Source of the DNA: Okeania sp. SIO2C9
GTDB taxonomy: Bacteria; Cyanobacteriota; Cyanobacteriia; Cyanobacteriales; Microcoleaceae
Direction: 5' to 3'
Length of the DNA: 64,000 nt
Assembly: GCF_010672455.1 (NCBI RefSeq)
Contig: NZ_JAAHGO010000047.1
Location: 1-64,000 of the forward strand
Below, piece after piece: positions 8,639-17,383 of the stretch (position 1 is the first letter of the stretch; each line of letters opens with the position of its first letter). The notes under the pieces were generated by a model that worked only from the letters and a program-made list of their open reading frames with translations, was not told the DNA's origin and did not search any database. The position numbers were made by a program, and so were the translations under genes.

Positions 8639-9226
8639 CTATAACTGTTTAACCGGATTTAATATAATTTCCTCATCAAAAATAGCATTAGTTAAATTTG
8701 CATCCTCAAAAGATGTTTTTGATAATTTCTCCAAGTTTACAACAACTTGAAAAAACAAAATTATAGCCAATCCAAAAATTATTCCGGAACCCAAAAATAA
8801 TAACAATGCCTTAACTATATTTCCGGAAAAAAAAGAGATAATACCACTCGAAGTAATAACTGCTGAAGTACCCGTTAAAACCGCAGCAATAATCTCATTC
8901 TCCGCATTAGTAATAGCAACCGCCACAACTCCAGTTCCAATTAAAGCAGCAACCCCCGCCATTCCATCAGCAACAAAACTCGCAAAAGCACTCGCAATAG
9001 TAACAGCGATCGCCGCTCCAGCACAACGAGCGATCAAAGTCCTAATTTTGCTCCTACATTGTCCAATTTTTGCACCTCGAAAATTGGCCTCTACTAGGAT
9101 AGCATCCTGAAAATTGCAACCTCTCAAGTCAGAACCGCTAAAATTAGCCCCTGTCAGGTCTTGACCTTGAAAATCACGATGTCGTAGGTCTTGCTGAGAA
9201 AAATCTAAAGGTAATAGTTGATTCAT
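8639..9226 (-). CDS. Pentapeptide-repeat membrane protein
   Basis: 195 residues. Residues 13-52 carry consecutive pentapeptide A(D/N)LxX units (LRHRDFQGQDLTGANFSGSD, then LRGCNFQDAILVEANFRGA), which form a right-handed beta helix. The middle (about 60-165) has three or four hydrophobic, Ala/Gly/Ile-rich spans, predicted to be transmembrane. Another pentapeptide pair follows at about 175-188 (FEDANLTNAIFDEE). The arrangement of repeats flanking a membrane core is common in cyanobacterial proteins of unknown function. The downstream gene on the same strand is about 1.3 kb away, so it is probably transcribed alone. Confidence 0.85.
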   Translation of the reverse strand: MNQLLPLDFSQQDLRHRDFQGQDLTGANFSGSDLRGCNFQDAILVEANFRGAKIGQCRSKIRTLIARCAGAAIAVTIASAFASFVADGMAGVAALIGTGVVAVAITNAENEIIAAVLTGTSAVITSSGIISFFSGNIVKALLLFLGSGIIFGLAIILFFQVVVNLEKLSKTSFEDANLTNAIFDEEIILNPVKQL

Positions 9227-9414
9227 GGTATTTTCAAAAAGGAATTAAGCAGAGGGTAAGCATTTCCTCCGGAATGCTGCGCAAACAGCCGTCAGCCATC
9301 AGCTATCAGCTATCAGCTATTGCTTTTAATTTAGGATAAAAGCTTTATTAATTGTCTTATTACATAAATAAAGGGTAAGTTTATTTTCTGGAGATGTCTA
9401 ATAATTAATAATTA

Positions 9415-10023
9415 TTAATTATTAATTGTTACCATAGGTCGCAACAAATCCCCAACCACAATCACACAATCAAGAAATTCTCTAGGAGCGATCACATCAT
9501 CTTCTCCTAAAATCATTTTCTGTTGATATCCATCCTTAGTAGGTTGTCGATATACATACAACTGACGATGATTCACATCCAACACCCAATAATCCTCTAT
9601 TCCAGACTTTGCATACTCTTTTCCTTTCACCTCCAAATCACTTTTGAGGGTACTATCAGCAATCTCCACGATCAAATACACATCTTCTGCTGTAGGATGA
9701 GAGTCATCATAATCAAGAGGATCTACTTTCACTACTGCAATATTTGGTTCAGGTTGAGAAAAATTATTCAGTATCACCGGAAGTTGTTTCTGCACCGAGA
9801 CCATTTTTCCTAAAGATTTACTAAACAAGCGGTCTGCTCGTCGAATAGCTGCAGCGTGGGAACTTCCTTGAGGTGACATCTTGCGAATAATTTGTCCTGC
9901 TATTAATTCTACCTGTTCATCCTGGTGCAAAATTCCTACTTCTGCCATGCGCTGATATTCTTCTACACTTAGCAGACCTAGGGGTAATTCTGTGAAATTT
10001 AATAGCATTTTAGTGGTTGACAT
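9415..10023 (-). CDS. Uma2 family (DUF820) putative endonuclease
   Basis: 202 residues, full length for the family. The family has a PD-(D/E)xK nuclease fold. Here the conserved core is visible: PEPNIAVVKVDPLDY (the catalytic Asp strand is usually PDIAVV; here Asn replaces Asp), EDVYLIVEIADSTLKSDLEVKG (Glu and Lys), and KSGIEDYWVLDVNHRQLYVYR. Cellular function is unknown. These genes are hugely amplified in filamentous cyanobacteria, and two more are at 15523 and 16323. The Asn in place of the usual metal-binding Asp could lower activity. Stand-alone gene flanked by repeats. Confidence 0.85.
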   Translation of the reverse strand: MSTTKMLLNFTELPLGLLSVEEYQRMAEVGILHQDEQVELIAGQIIRKMSPQGSSHAAAIRRADRLFSKSLGKMVSVQKQLPVILNNFSQPEPNIAVVKVDPLDYDDSHPTAEDVYLIVEIADSTLKSDLEVKGKEYAKSGIEDYWVLDVNHRQLYVYRQPTKDGYQQKMILGEDDVIAPREFLDCVIVVGDLLRPMVTINN

Positions 10024-10293
10024 GACTGGGAAATGGAAAAATTTCCTAGAAGTATTTATTTTTTAATAAAAATCTTGATAATTGATAGGTTAAAGATTTA
10101 TCTATGTTTAAATTATCAGTTTAGTTTATGGTAATTTTAGTCATCACTTTGTTTTGTAATTGGTTGTTTGAATTATAGCACAAAAAATCGCTATCTATCT
10201 CATTATTAGCTAGTATTTATATTTTAATATGCTAGGTTATAATTATATCCTGTATATCCTGAAAAACCATAAATCTAAACCCCAACTTAGATA

Positions 10294-10710
10294 ATGCCAC
10301 AATACGATTTGTATCACAACGAAGTTAAAAATGCGTTGAGCAAAGATGGCTGGACTATCACTAACGATCCTTATACTCTAGAATATAAAGGGCTGCGTTT
10401 GTATGCAGACTTAGGAGCATAAAAACTATTAGCCGCCGAAAGAGCAGAACAGAAAATAGCCGTAGAAATCAAAGTGTTTAATAGTCCTTCACAAGTAACC
10501 GAACTACAAAAAACTATTGGACAATATAATATGTATCGAAGCATATTGCGTCGTGTTAACCCAGACAGGAAATTATATTTAGCAATTCCCCAAGAGGTTT
10601 ACCAAGATTTTTTTCAACAACCAGCTATTCAAGATATTGTCAGCGACCAAACAATTAATTTATTCATTTTCGATCCAGATAAGGAGGTAATTATTCAATG
10701 GCTAAATTAG
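10294..10710 (+). pseudogene. xisH with a single in-frame nonsense codon
   Basis: Read from ATG 10294, the frame encodes a 138-residue XisH protein interrupted only by TAA at 10420-10422 (codon 43). The intact paralogue at 14481-14897 and the surrounding residues (YADLGA-stop-KLLAAE) indicate that the codon was GAA (Glu). The PD-(D/E)xK-like core lies on both sides (ADLGA before, IAVEIK after). XisH was first described as a factor needed for fdxN element excision in Anabaena; most copies lie outside such elements. The downstream xisI overlaps by 13 bases and is intact. A restart at GTG 10474 would lack the core. Confidence 0.85.
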
Positions 10711-11051
10711 AACCTAAATTAGAACATTACCGCAAAATTATTATCCAAATTCTCCAAAAACACGCCCAATATCAACCCAGTCATGGAAACATTGAACCAC
10801 TATTGGTTTGCGATCCAATAATGAATAATTATTTATTGCTTGATACAGGATGGGATGAAACAGGGCGAGTTCATGCTGTTGTTTTGCATCTGCGCATTTT
10901 GGGAGAAAAAATTTACATTGAGTCAGATGGAACTGAAAGAGGAGTTGCTTTAGAACTTTTAGAATTAGACATTCCTAAAGAGGATATTGTTTTAGGATTT
11001 ATTCGACCAAAAAGTAGGCATTTAACTAATTTTTCAGTAGATTTTAGTTAG
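10698..11051 (+). CDS. XisI family protein
   Basis: 117 residues, full length. Family hallmarks are present: YRKIIIQILQKHA at the start, LLVCDPIMNNYLLLDTGWDE, RVHAVVLHLRI, the IYIESDGTERGVALELLE block, and the end PKEDIVLGFIRPKSRHLTNF. The start codon lies inside the end of xisH, as is usual for this pair. Its XisH partner here is cut by a stop codon, so XisI would be made without its partner if translation initiates independently. Biochemical role unknown; always paired with XisH. Confidence 0.92.
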   Translation: MAKLEPKLEHYRKIIIQILQKHAQYQPSHGNIEPLLVCDPIMNNYLLLDTGWDETGRVHAVVLHLRILGEKIYIESDGTERGVALELLELDIPKEDIVLGFIRPKSRHLTNFSVDFS

Positions 11052-11239
11052 TATTTCAGATTAAGTATTTAAATTATAGTAGTGGAATGACATATCTAAA
11101 ATAGTGCCCTGCGACGGATTTTTAAATCCCTTTAAAAGTGACGAATGATTTTGGATTGAGAATTTATTTAATTAGTAATAATTTTAGATAATTATGAGTA
11201 TTTATGTGGCATTACTAAGAATAATTCAGTAATATGCCG

Positions 11240-12625
11240 TCAACTGTTAGATTGATTTTTCACATATTCTTTAATAACAGGTTCAAGAGTAAAAACAGAC
11301 CCTTCCTTGCTCACATTTTTTTTGATTAAACCTCGTTTTATTAAAGACTGTATTGCTCCTAAAAAATCGTTATTTGTAGAAAATTCTGGTGGTTGACTAG
11401 AAATATTTCCTCCTATTTCCTGATTGGCTAACCACTGCATGACTAACTTTTCAGACTCGGATAACCGCTGATAATGTTCGTGTAATATTGGTTTTAAATC
11501 TCCTAAAAATAGATAGGAATAAGATAAAAATTGAGCCACACTACCATTGAATAAATCTTGAATAGTAGAAACTATAATATTTAACCATAAAGGGTTGCTA
11601 CTATAAAGATTAATCAGTTCTAACCATCTATCTTCATCAGTTAATTTTTTCGCTTTTAATAATTCTGTTGCTGACTTTCCTAAACCTTGAAGTTGTAAGG
11701 TGTGGCAGTGACAGTTTTCTGTTTCTAAGTTAGCTATTTCTGTAGGTTTTTCCCAACTGAGGAGGAGTAAACAACTGTTGTGAGGAGAACGTGCTATTTC
11801 TTTGATTAGCTTACCGTAATTTTTGTATTCTGGAATGTAAGTACTGACAAATTCTCCAGTAGTTAATGTTTCTTGGAAGTCGTCGAGAATAATTAGGCAA
11901 CGATGGAAACGCAAGTAATCTATAATTGACAGATTTTGTTTTGGTTGGGGTGGGGAGAAAAACTCAATTAAGTTAGTTTTGAGAGCGTTGAGGGTGGAGA
12001 ATTTGCGATGACTTCGCCAGAGGATACGGTCGAAGTTATCTTGGATATCTGCAACGAGTTGCCTGGTGAGGGTGGTTTTACCGATACCGGATAATCCTGT
12101 TATGGTGACAATGCAAGTATTTTCTGTGAGTATCCATTGTTTCAAGGTAGCGAGTTGGTTGGTACAGTTGTGGAAATTACGGAGTTTTGGTGCGGAGGTT
12201 AGGTCGTGGCGTTTTTCTGGTTGAATATTGTCTGAGTTAGTAGGGGTGGTGGGCGATCGGTTTTTTGGAGTTTCGTCAGAGTGACAACTTTCTCCACAAA
12301 TTTTGATATGACCTTGGTTAAAATTACTTTGTACGAAATTCTTGGAATTAGAAATATAAAACCTTTCCATTGCAGCGCGGAAGTTTGTTTTATTAACTTT
12401 TTCGTCTAGTTCTTCCGATATCATTTTCCATAAGTTACCTGCTACTGTTTTGACAGTACCTTTACTATAGCGATACTCATCAGCAATTTCTTGATATTTG
12501 TAATTCTTCCAGACTCGTTCTAATATTGCCCGTTCCAGACTATTCAAACGTCTTTTCTTTTTAGCCCACATTAAATCTTCCGCCCATTTAATTACTTTTT
12601 GGAAGTCCATTTTTGCTAAATACAT
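11240..12625 (-). CDS. Truncated NB-ARC (STAND) ATPase with N-terminal HTH
   Basis: 461 residues. Residues about 1-90 form the HTH-containing domain seen at the N-terminus of many cyanobacterial NB-ARC/WD40 proteins (RLNSLERAILERVW, YQEIADEYRYSKGTVKTVA). The NTPase follows, with Walker A at about 178 (GLSGIGKTTLTRQL), Walker B (CLIILDDFQETL), and the winged-helix region toward the end (LSESEKLVMQWLA). STAND proteins usually continue into WD40 or TPR sensor repeats; this one stops after the winged helix, so it lacks a sensor. It may be a short natural form or a truncated relic. A tandem heptamer block lies immediately upstream of the start. Confidence 0.85.
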   Translation of the reverse strand: MYLAKMDFQKVIKWAEDLMWAKKKRRLNSLERAILERVWKNYKYQEIADEYRYSKGTVKTVAGNLWKMISEELDEKVNKTNFRAAMERFYISNSKNFVQSNFNQGHIKICGESCHSDETPKNRSPTTPTNSDNIQPEKRHDLTSAPKLRNFHNCTNQLATLKQWILTENTCIVTITGLSGIGKTTLTRQLVADIQDNFDRILWRSHRKFSTLNALKTNLIEFFSPPQPKQNLSIIDYLRFHRCLIILDDFQETLTTGEFVSTYIPEYKNYGKLIKEIARSPHNSCLLLLSWEKPTEIANLETENCHCHTLQLQGLGKSATELLKAKKLTDEDRWLELINLYSSNPLWLNIIVSTIQDLFNGSVAQFLSYSYLFLGDLKPILHEHYQRLSESEKLVMQWLANQEIGGNISSQPPEFSTNNDFLGAIQSLIKRGLIKKNVSKEGSVFTLEPVIKEYVKNQSNS

Positions 12626-12993
<368 letters not shown>

Positions 12994-13203
12994 ATGGCAG
13001 AACCTATCACAATACTTGGTGCAGCATCTTTCATAGCAGCCGTTAAAGCATACTGTGTGGCACACCATATTGCAGTGAGTTTGCCAATAATCACGAAGTG
13101 TGCTACTGCTTATCTAACAGGCGGTAAATCTGCTGCTATTAGTGCAGCACAAAGTTCAAATGCAAGCTATGGTTTCATTTGCGCTCTAAAGGACGTTCTT
13201 TAA
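12994..13203 (+). CDS. 69-aa small protein of unknown function
   Basis: I do not recognise it. It has 69 residues and is rich in Ala, Ser and Ile, with a hydrophobic first two-thirds (TILGAASFIAAVKAY, HHIAVSLPIITKCATAYLTG) and three cysteines (21, 36, 63). Coding is supported by a good AGGAGC ribosome site, an isolated promoter region, and a hairpin terminator 35 bases after the stop. It is followed on the same strand by a methyltransferase gene. Size, composition and context could fit a peptide substrate, a small membrane peptide or a toxin. No leader or core motif of a known peptide class is visible, so no function is assigned. Confidence 0.6.
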   Translation: MAEPITILGAASFIAAVKAYCVAHHIAVSLPIITKCATAYLTGGKSAAISAAQSSNASYGFICALKDVL

Positions 13204-13237
13204 CTGAGTATACCTTTGTGTTAATAAATATTATGTG

Positions 13238-13270
13238 AAAAAAGAGGGTGCATCACAACTCTCTTTTTTT
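13238..13270 (+). terminator. Rho-independent terminator after the 69-aa gene
   Basis: AAAAAAGAG at 13238-13246 pairs with CTCTTTTTT at 13261-13269. GTG/CAC can extend the stem inside a loop of about 14 bases, and the 3' arm merges into a T-run. It lies 35 bases after the small gene and about 33 bases before the methyltransferase start. The small gene is therefore probably a separate or more abundant transcript. Confidence 0.7.
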
Positions 13271-13302
13271 ATTACTTTTAATCAAGAGATTAATAAAATA
13301 AT

Positions 13303-14013
13303 ATGCTTGAAGAAGAGCTACGCAGAATTAATCAAGATTTTTACTCAAGAAGAATAGACCGGACAGAGCAAACTATTGACCTAGAAGAAAGTCTGTCTAA
13401 AGAAGTAGGATGGGGTTGCTATGAAAATCAGTATCAAGGCTTCCAATTAGCAACTAATTTAGTCAATATAGACTGGGATTCTACAAATATTTCTATATTA
13501 GATATTGGCTGTGGGTACGGAGCATTAGCTAGATATTTAAGAGAGAAAAAGGGATTTCAAGGAAAGTACACTGGTATAGATATTTTAGCTACTTTCTCAG
13601 AAAAAGCATCCGAACTACAAGGTAACGATAACAGAAATAATTTTATAAGTGGTGATGCTTTATCTTATAATTGGAAAAATTCTAAATATGACTTTGTTGT
13701 ATCTCTAGGTACACTTTCAGTTAATTATGACTACCCAGAACCTTATGGAAAAGAATCATTAGAATTTGCTTTTAAACTGGTAAATTTAATTTGCCAACTA
13801 TCTTGTAGATATGCTTGTTTATATTATCCAAATGAGAAAAACTCGCCCCTAATACAAAGAATGACTTCTACAGATATGGCTTTTTACGATCCGGGCGATA
13901 TTGAAAAAATGTTTAAAGAAGTAACTAGCGGAAATTACAAAAAACTGATAACTAAGTCATATCCCACTGCTGATAATGTGAAAACCATTACCAGTATTTG
14001 TTTTGAAAAATGA
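13303..14013 (+). CDS. Class I SAM-dependent methyltransferase
   Basis: 236 residues with a Rossmann methyltransferase core. Motif I is at about 65-75 (ISILDIGCGYGALARYL), motif II acidic residue in YTGIDILATFSEKAS, motif III around FISGDALSYNW, and motif IV at YDFVVSLGTLSVNYDY. The N-terminal 60 residues are helical and less conserved, and probably bind substrate. The substrate is not apparent. The neighbouring 69-aa gene is on the same strand but separated by a terminator, so a shared role (for example peptide modification) is only a hypothesis. The next gene converges from the minus strand. Confidence 0.82.
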   Translation: MLEEELRRINQDFYSRRIDRTEQTIDLEESLSKEVGWGCYENQYQGFQLATNLVNIDWDSTNISILDIGCGYGALARYLREKKGFQGKYTGIDILATFSEKASELQGNDNRNNFISGDALSYNWKNSKYDFVVSLGTLSVNYDYPEPYGKESLEFAFKLVNLICQLSCRYACLYYPNEKNSPLIQRMTSTDMAFYDPGDIEKMFKEVTSGNYKKLITKSYPTADNVKTITSICFEK

Positions 14014-14151
14014 CCCTACTATCCTATCTTTTGCTCTAAATATTCACAACTTTCACGAGCGATCGCCGACCATTCCTCTAATATCGATCACTCATCATAT
14101 CCGGTCTAAAAAATGAGATGGTACATAACAGCGATCGCTCTTGGTTTAGCT

Positions 14152-14490
14152 TCATATTAACCCCGTCGCCAACCCTGTAAACTTGCGCATATAGGGCGAC
14201 CTGTATCCTAGCACAATATCAGACTTAGGCACTCCTGCTGCAATTAACTCATTAGCTATTCCTGCTTCAGTTCCATCTCGTTGAATCCAAATTTTCCCCG
14301 ACCTAATCTCAACATGAATAACACATCCAAACACTCGTCTTTCTCCACACCATCCGACATGAAACATCAAATAGCGATCGCGTTCTAAGTCAAAAGCAAT
14401 TTGAGTTTCTATTTCCTCATTGTCATTATCGCCCTCAGAATGTTTTTCAACAATGGACTTAATTAGTTTTCGATATTCCTCTATGTCCAT
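14152..14490 (-). CDS. XisI family protein
   Basis: 112 residues, full length. Recognised by YRKLIKSIVEKHSEGD, FDLERDRYLMFHVGWCGERRVFGCVIHVEIR, WIQRDGTEAGIANELI and the C-terminal PKSDIVLGYRSPYMRKFTG. It overlaps the end of the upstream xisH by 10 bases, the usual translational-coupling arrangement. Of three xisH/xisI pairs in the window, this is the only one with both members intact. Confidence 0.93.
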   Translation of the reverse strand: MDIEEYRKLIKSIVEKHSEGDNDNEEIETQIAFDLERDRYLMFHVGWCGERRVFGCVIHVEIRSGKIWIQRDGTEAGIANELIAAGVPKSDIVLGYRSPYMRKFTGLATGLI

Positions 14491-14897
14491 GTTACAATCT
14501 CCTCTCCAATAGGATTAAATATAAGTAAATTTAGCTGCATCCGCGTTACTGATATTTTAGCTAAACGGCGAGTAAAAAACTCTTCATAAATGTCTTTTGG
14601 AATTGCCAAATAAAGAACTCTATTTGGTTCTAGTTCTTCTAAAACTACTTTATAATTCCAAGCTTGACCCATCGCTTCGTGAAAATCACTAATTAACGAA
14701 ATACCTAAAAAACTTTTAATTTCTACTGCTATTTTCTGTCCGTACTTTTCTGCTCCTAATAAGTTATTTTCAGCACCTAAATCTACATAAAGCTTATCCT
14801 CATCTACTTTAAGATATAGAGGATCGTCAGTAATAGTCCATCCTTCTTTTTCTAATGCTGAACGTACAATGGGATGAAATATATCTTTTGCTGCCAT
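14481..14897 (-). CDS. XisH family protein (PD-(D/E)xK-like)
   Basis: 138 residues, complete. The predicted nuclease-like core is intact: Asp39 in LYVDLGAEN, then Glu59-x-Lys61 in IAVEIKSF. After it come the helical HEAMGQAWNY block, NRVLYLAIPKDIYEEFF, and the C-terminal LNLLIFNPIGEEIVTW. The family takes its name from the Anabaena fdxN-element excision factor. The core resembles restriction-like endonucleases, but no activity is established that I can cite. Transcribed with the overlapping xisI. Confidence 0.92.
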   Translation of the reverse strand: MAAKDIFHPIVRSALEKEGWTITDDPLYLKVDEDKLYVDLGAENNLLGAEKYGQKIAVEIKSFLGISLISDFHEAMGQAWNYKVVLEELEPNRVLYLAIPKDIYEEFFTRRLAKISVTRMQLNLLIFNPIGEEIVTWT

Positions 14898-15066
14898 AGC
14901 TTTAAAAGTTAAAAGTCAAAAGTAATCAGCGCTACGCGCAAGTCAAAAGTCAAAAGTTAAAAGTTAATCGATAGTTCCTCTTTACTTGCAAAGCTACAGT
15001 ATTATATAATTAATTATTGAAACTTAATATAAATTTTTCTATTATTTTAGGATAGGACGATATATT

Positions 15067-15240
15067 AGACATCTCCAGAAAATAAATATTTTAATTAGAG
15101 CAGGCTAAGGATAGGAAAAATTCACCCTAAAAAATCTTTTTTCGTGCCTTCGCGCGTAAAAATATCTTACCTGTTGCCTGTTGCCTATTGCCTGTTGCCT
15201 AATCCTGCAAAAAACCTATATCTTTTTCACCAGATGTCTA
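15067..15240. repeat. Full-length miniature element, AGACATCTCC ends
   Basis: About 174 bp, from AGACATCTCCAGAAAATAAA to CACCAGATGTCT. The interior is nearly identical to the copy at 33930-34104: both have TTAATTAGAGCAGGCTAAGG, then CACCCTAAAAAATC, CGTGCCTT-GCGCGTAAAAA, a variable TTGCCTG tandem block, and TCCTGCAAAAAACCTATATC. Non-coding. A TTGCCTG heptamer array occupies 15174-15200. Confidence 0.85.
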
Positions 15241-15386
15241 TTTATCAGTATGATGAGTAAAGCAAGTAAAGAAATTTCGTGGTTTTAACAACAACCAAGC
15301 AGGGCAATAAACCTGATTTATTGGTTGGGAAAGCGTAAGTCCTTTCAACAATTAATAATGAATAATGAATAATGAATAATGAATAA

Positions 15387-15483
15387 TTACCTCTCCTTGA
15401 AAGAAGAGGATTGACAAAGAGATGAAAATTTTTCTTTATTATCCCCTTAAAAGGGGAGGCACATACCCACAATTTTTCGGTAA
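15387..15483. repeat. ~97-bp CTCTCCTTGAAAAG...TTTTTCGGTAA repeat
   Basis: Same family as 8156-8252, including CTCCTTGAAAGAAGAGGATT, CCCCTTAAAAGGGGAGGC and CACAATTTTTCGGTAA. It is preceded by AATAATGA tandem repeats at 15353-15385. The stretch 14898-15522 holds only this, the element at 15067-15240 and short AAAGTC/AAAGTTAA repeats near 14905-14965. Confidence 0.8.
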
Positions 15484-15522
15484 AATATTAAATAGCAATC
15501 TCAAATTATTCATAAACGCACC

Positions 15523-16065
15523 ATGATTACTTTAGCTAAATGGTCAATACAAGACTATCATCAGATGATTTCTGCAGGTATTCTGAGCGATCGCCATGTA
15601 GAATTATTAGAAGGAGAAATTATTGAAATGTCGCCAGAAAAATCTTTGCATCGGAAAATAACTGATTCTATTGCTGAATATTTGCGAGAAAAGTTTCGAG
15701 GTCTGGCAAAAATCTACGAAGCACATCCAGTTACTCTTCCTAATTCAGAACCGGAACCAGATATTGCTGTTGTTAAAATGCCAGCATCTTTATATGATTC
15801 TCGTCATCCCTATCCTGAAGAAATTTATTTGTTAATAGAAGTTTCTGATACAACTTTAGAAAAAGATTTAGAAAAAAAACGATTTGTTTATGCTCGTGCT
15901 GGCATTTTAGAATATTGGGTTGTAGATTTAGTAAATGAACAACTCATCGTATTTCAAGAACCATCAAAAGATGATTATCAAGTTCAAAAAAACTACAATC
16001 AAGGAACTATTTTTACACTTGTTTTTCCTGAGATTGAAATATTAGTAGAAAACTTATTGAAATAG
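15523..16065 (+). CDS. Uma2 family (DUF820) putative endonuclease
   Basis: 180 residues, full length. The nuclease-fold core is intact: GEIIEMSPEKSLHRKI near the N-terminus, SEPEPDIAVVKMPASLYD (metal-binding Asp), EIYLLIEVSDTTLEKDLEKKRFVYA (Glu and Lys), and AGILEYWVVDLVNEQLIVF. Unlike the copy at 9415-10023, the PDIAVV Asp is present. Cellular function unknown. It precedes a more divergent family member at 16323 on the same strand, with about 250 bases containing a solitary AGACATCTCC element end between them. Confidence 0.92.
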   Translation: MITLAKWSIQDYHQMISAGILSDRHVELLEGEIIEMSPEKSLHRKITDSIAEYLREKFRGLAKIYEAHPVTLPNSEPEPDIAVVKMPASLYDSRHPYPEEIYLLIEVSDTTLEKDLEKKRFVYARAGILEYWVVDLVNEQLIVFQEPSKDDYQVQKNYNQGTIFTLVFPEIEILVENLLK

Positions 16066-16322
16066 GGAGTAGATAGGGATGTTGTATTTCATTAATGGAT
16101 AATGAATAATAGACATCTCCAAAAATAAAAAATCAAATCAATTATCACACAGAAATTCTCAATTATTTCTCTCTACTGCCTATTGAAACTTAATAGAAAT
16201 TTTTCTATTATTTTAAGATAGAACAATATATTTGTCATATTTGTCAGTATGATGAGTCAAGTAAGTTTAGCGATCGCCTTCTATCATTCTCACTGAAATT
16301 TCCCAAATAGGATATCGAACTA

Positions 16323-16922
16323 ATGATTGCCCAACTACAAAACCAACCGATGACCTCCCAAGAATATCTCGAATGGGAGGAGCAACAACCCATCAAATAT
16401 GAATATGTTAATGGAAAAGTCTATCCGATGACTGGGGGGAGTCTTGGACATAACTCAATTGCATTAAACTTAGCCTCTGCACTGAAAGATCGCTTCCGGG
16501 GTAAGGGGTGTAAAGTTTTCATGGCAGATGCCAAAGTAGGCATTTCTGAAAAAGGTCCTTTTCATTATCCTGATGTCATGGTCACTTGTGACGATCGCGA
16601 TCTAAGTGCTAGGCAAATAGTTTATCATCCTTGTTTGATTATAGAGGCATTATCTCCTGGTACAGCACATTTCGACCAAGGCAGAAAATTTAGGAATTAT
16701 CGTCGAATTGATACTTTAAAAGAATATGTTCTGATTGAAGCGGAAACTATGAATGTGGATAGCTACCGACTTAATGACAAAGGAAAATGGGAACTTACGA
16801 GTTACTCAACAGAAGAACCAACTAGCAATCAAACAGACCAAGAGGTTTACTTTACCAGTGTTGATTTCCCATGTTTGCTCTCCTCAATTTATGAAGACGT
16901 AATTTTTCCCGAATCAAATTAA
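16323..16922 (+). CDS. Uma2 family (DUF820) putative endonuclease
   Basis: 199 residues, of the subgroup beginning MTSQEYLEWEEQQPIKYEY-NGKVYPMTGG. It carries the core FHYPDVMVTCDDRD (metal Asp), LIIEALSPGTAHFDQGRKFRNYR (Glu) and LKEYVLIEAETMNVDSYR. Full length. Its similarity to the neighbour at 15523 is only at fold level, so the two are not recent tandem duplicates. Several methionines precede the core; ATG 16323 gives the usual N-terminus. Confidence 0.92.
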   Translation: MIAQLQNQPMTSQEYLEWEEQQPIKYEYVNGKVYPMTGGSLGHNSIALNLASALKDRFRGKGCKVFMADAKVGISEKGPFHYPDVMVTCDDRDLSARQIVYHPCLIIEALSPGTAHFDQGRKFRNYRRIDTLKEYVLIEAETMNVDSYRLNDKGKWELTSYSTEEPTSNQTDQEVYFTSVDFPCLLSSIYEDVIFPESN

Positions 16923-17383
16923 TTATAGATAATTGATAATTAGCTCTGGTTAAAACCGTCCTTGATTGAACAGCTTCATTAATTGATAATGGATAATGGA
17001 TAATTGATAATTACCTCGGGTTTTAACCGTTACGGAATTGAAAATAAGGAAATATTATTTCTTCTGTTGGTCCATTGGATATAGCTCCGAGACCTAGCCA
17101 TCCCACCCTTCGGGAAGCTCCGCAAACGATCGCTGTCTTGGTCGATTGGATATGGCGAGGGGACCTCGCCATCCCTCGACCGCTTTTTCCCCTTAAAAGG
17201 GCGCGAATTATTTAATTATTAATTATTCGGTAAATGATATGAGATTCAAGGAAAAGCGACTTCTTTAATAGGATAAAATGCTCAATAATGGTTTCTCAAA
17301 TGATTGGGAAGTGCAGAATACTTGACTGATAGCAGGAAGTAGGGTATACTTAGGTTTTAAGTGTAAAATAGTTATTTTTTTTT
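16923..17383. other. 461-bp intergenic region of repeat fragments
   Basis: It contains AATTGATAATGGAT tandem runs and an ATTGGATATGG/GACCTCGCCATCCC repeat that recurs at 7507-7570 and 56980-57175, around a CCCTTCGGGAAGC-type palindrome with TCCGCAAACG. Bases after about 17290 are AT-rich leader for the PEP-CTERM gene, with a poly-T run just before its ATG and no clear Shine-Dalgarno sequence. No gene seen. Confidence 0.6.
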
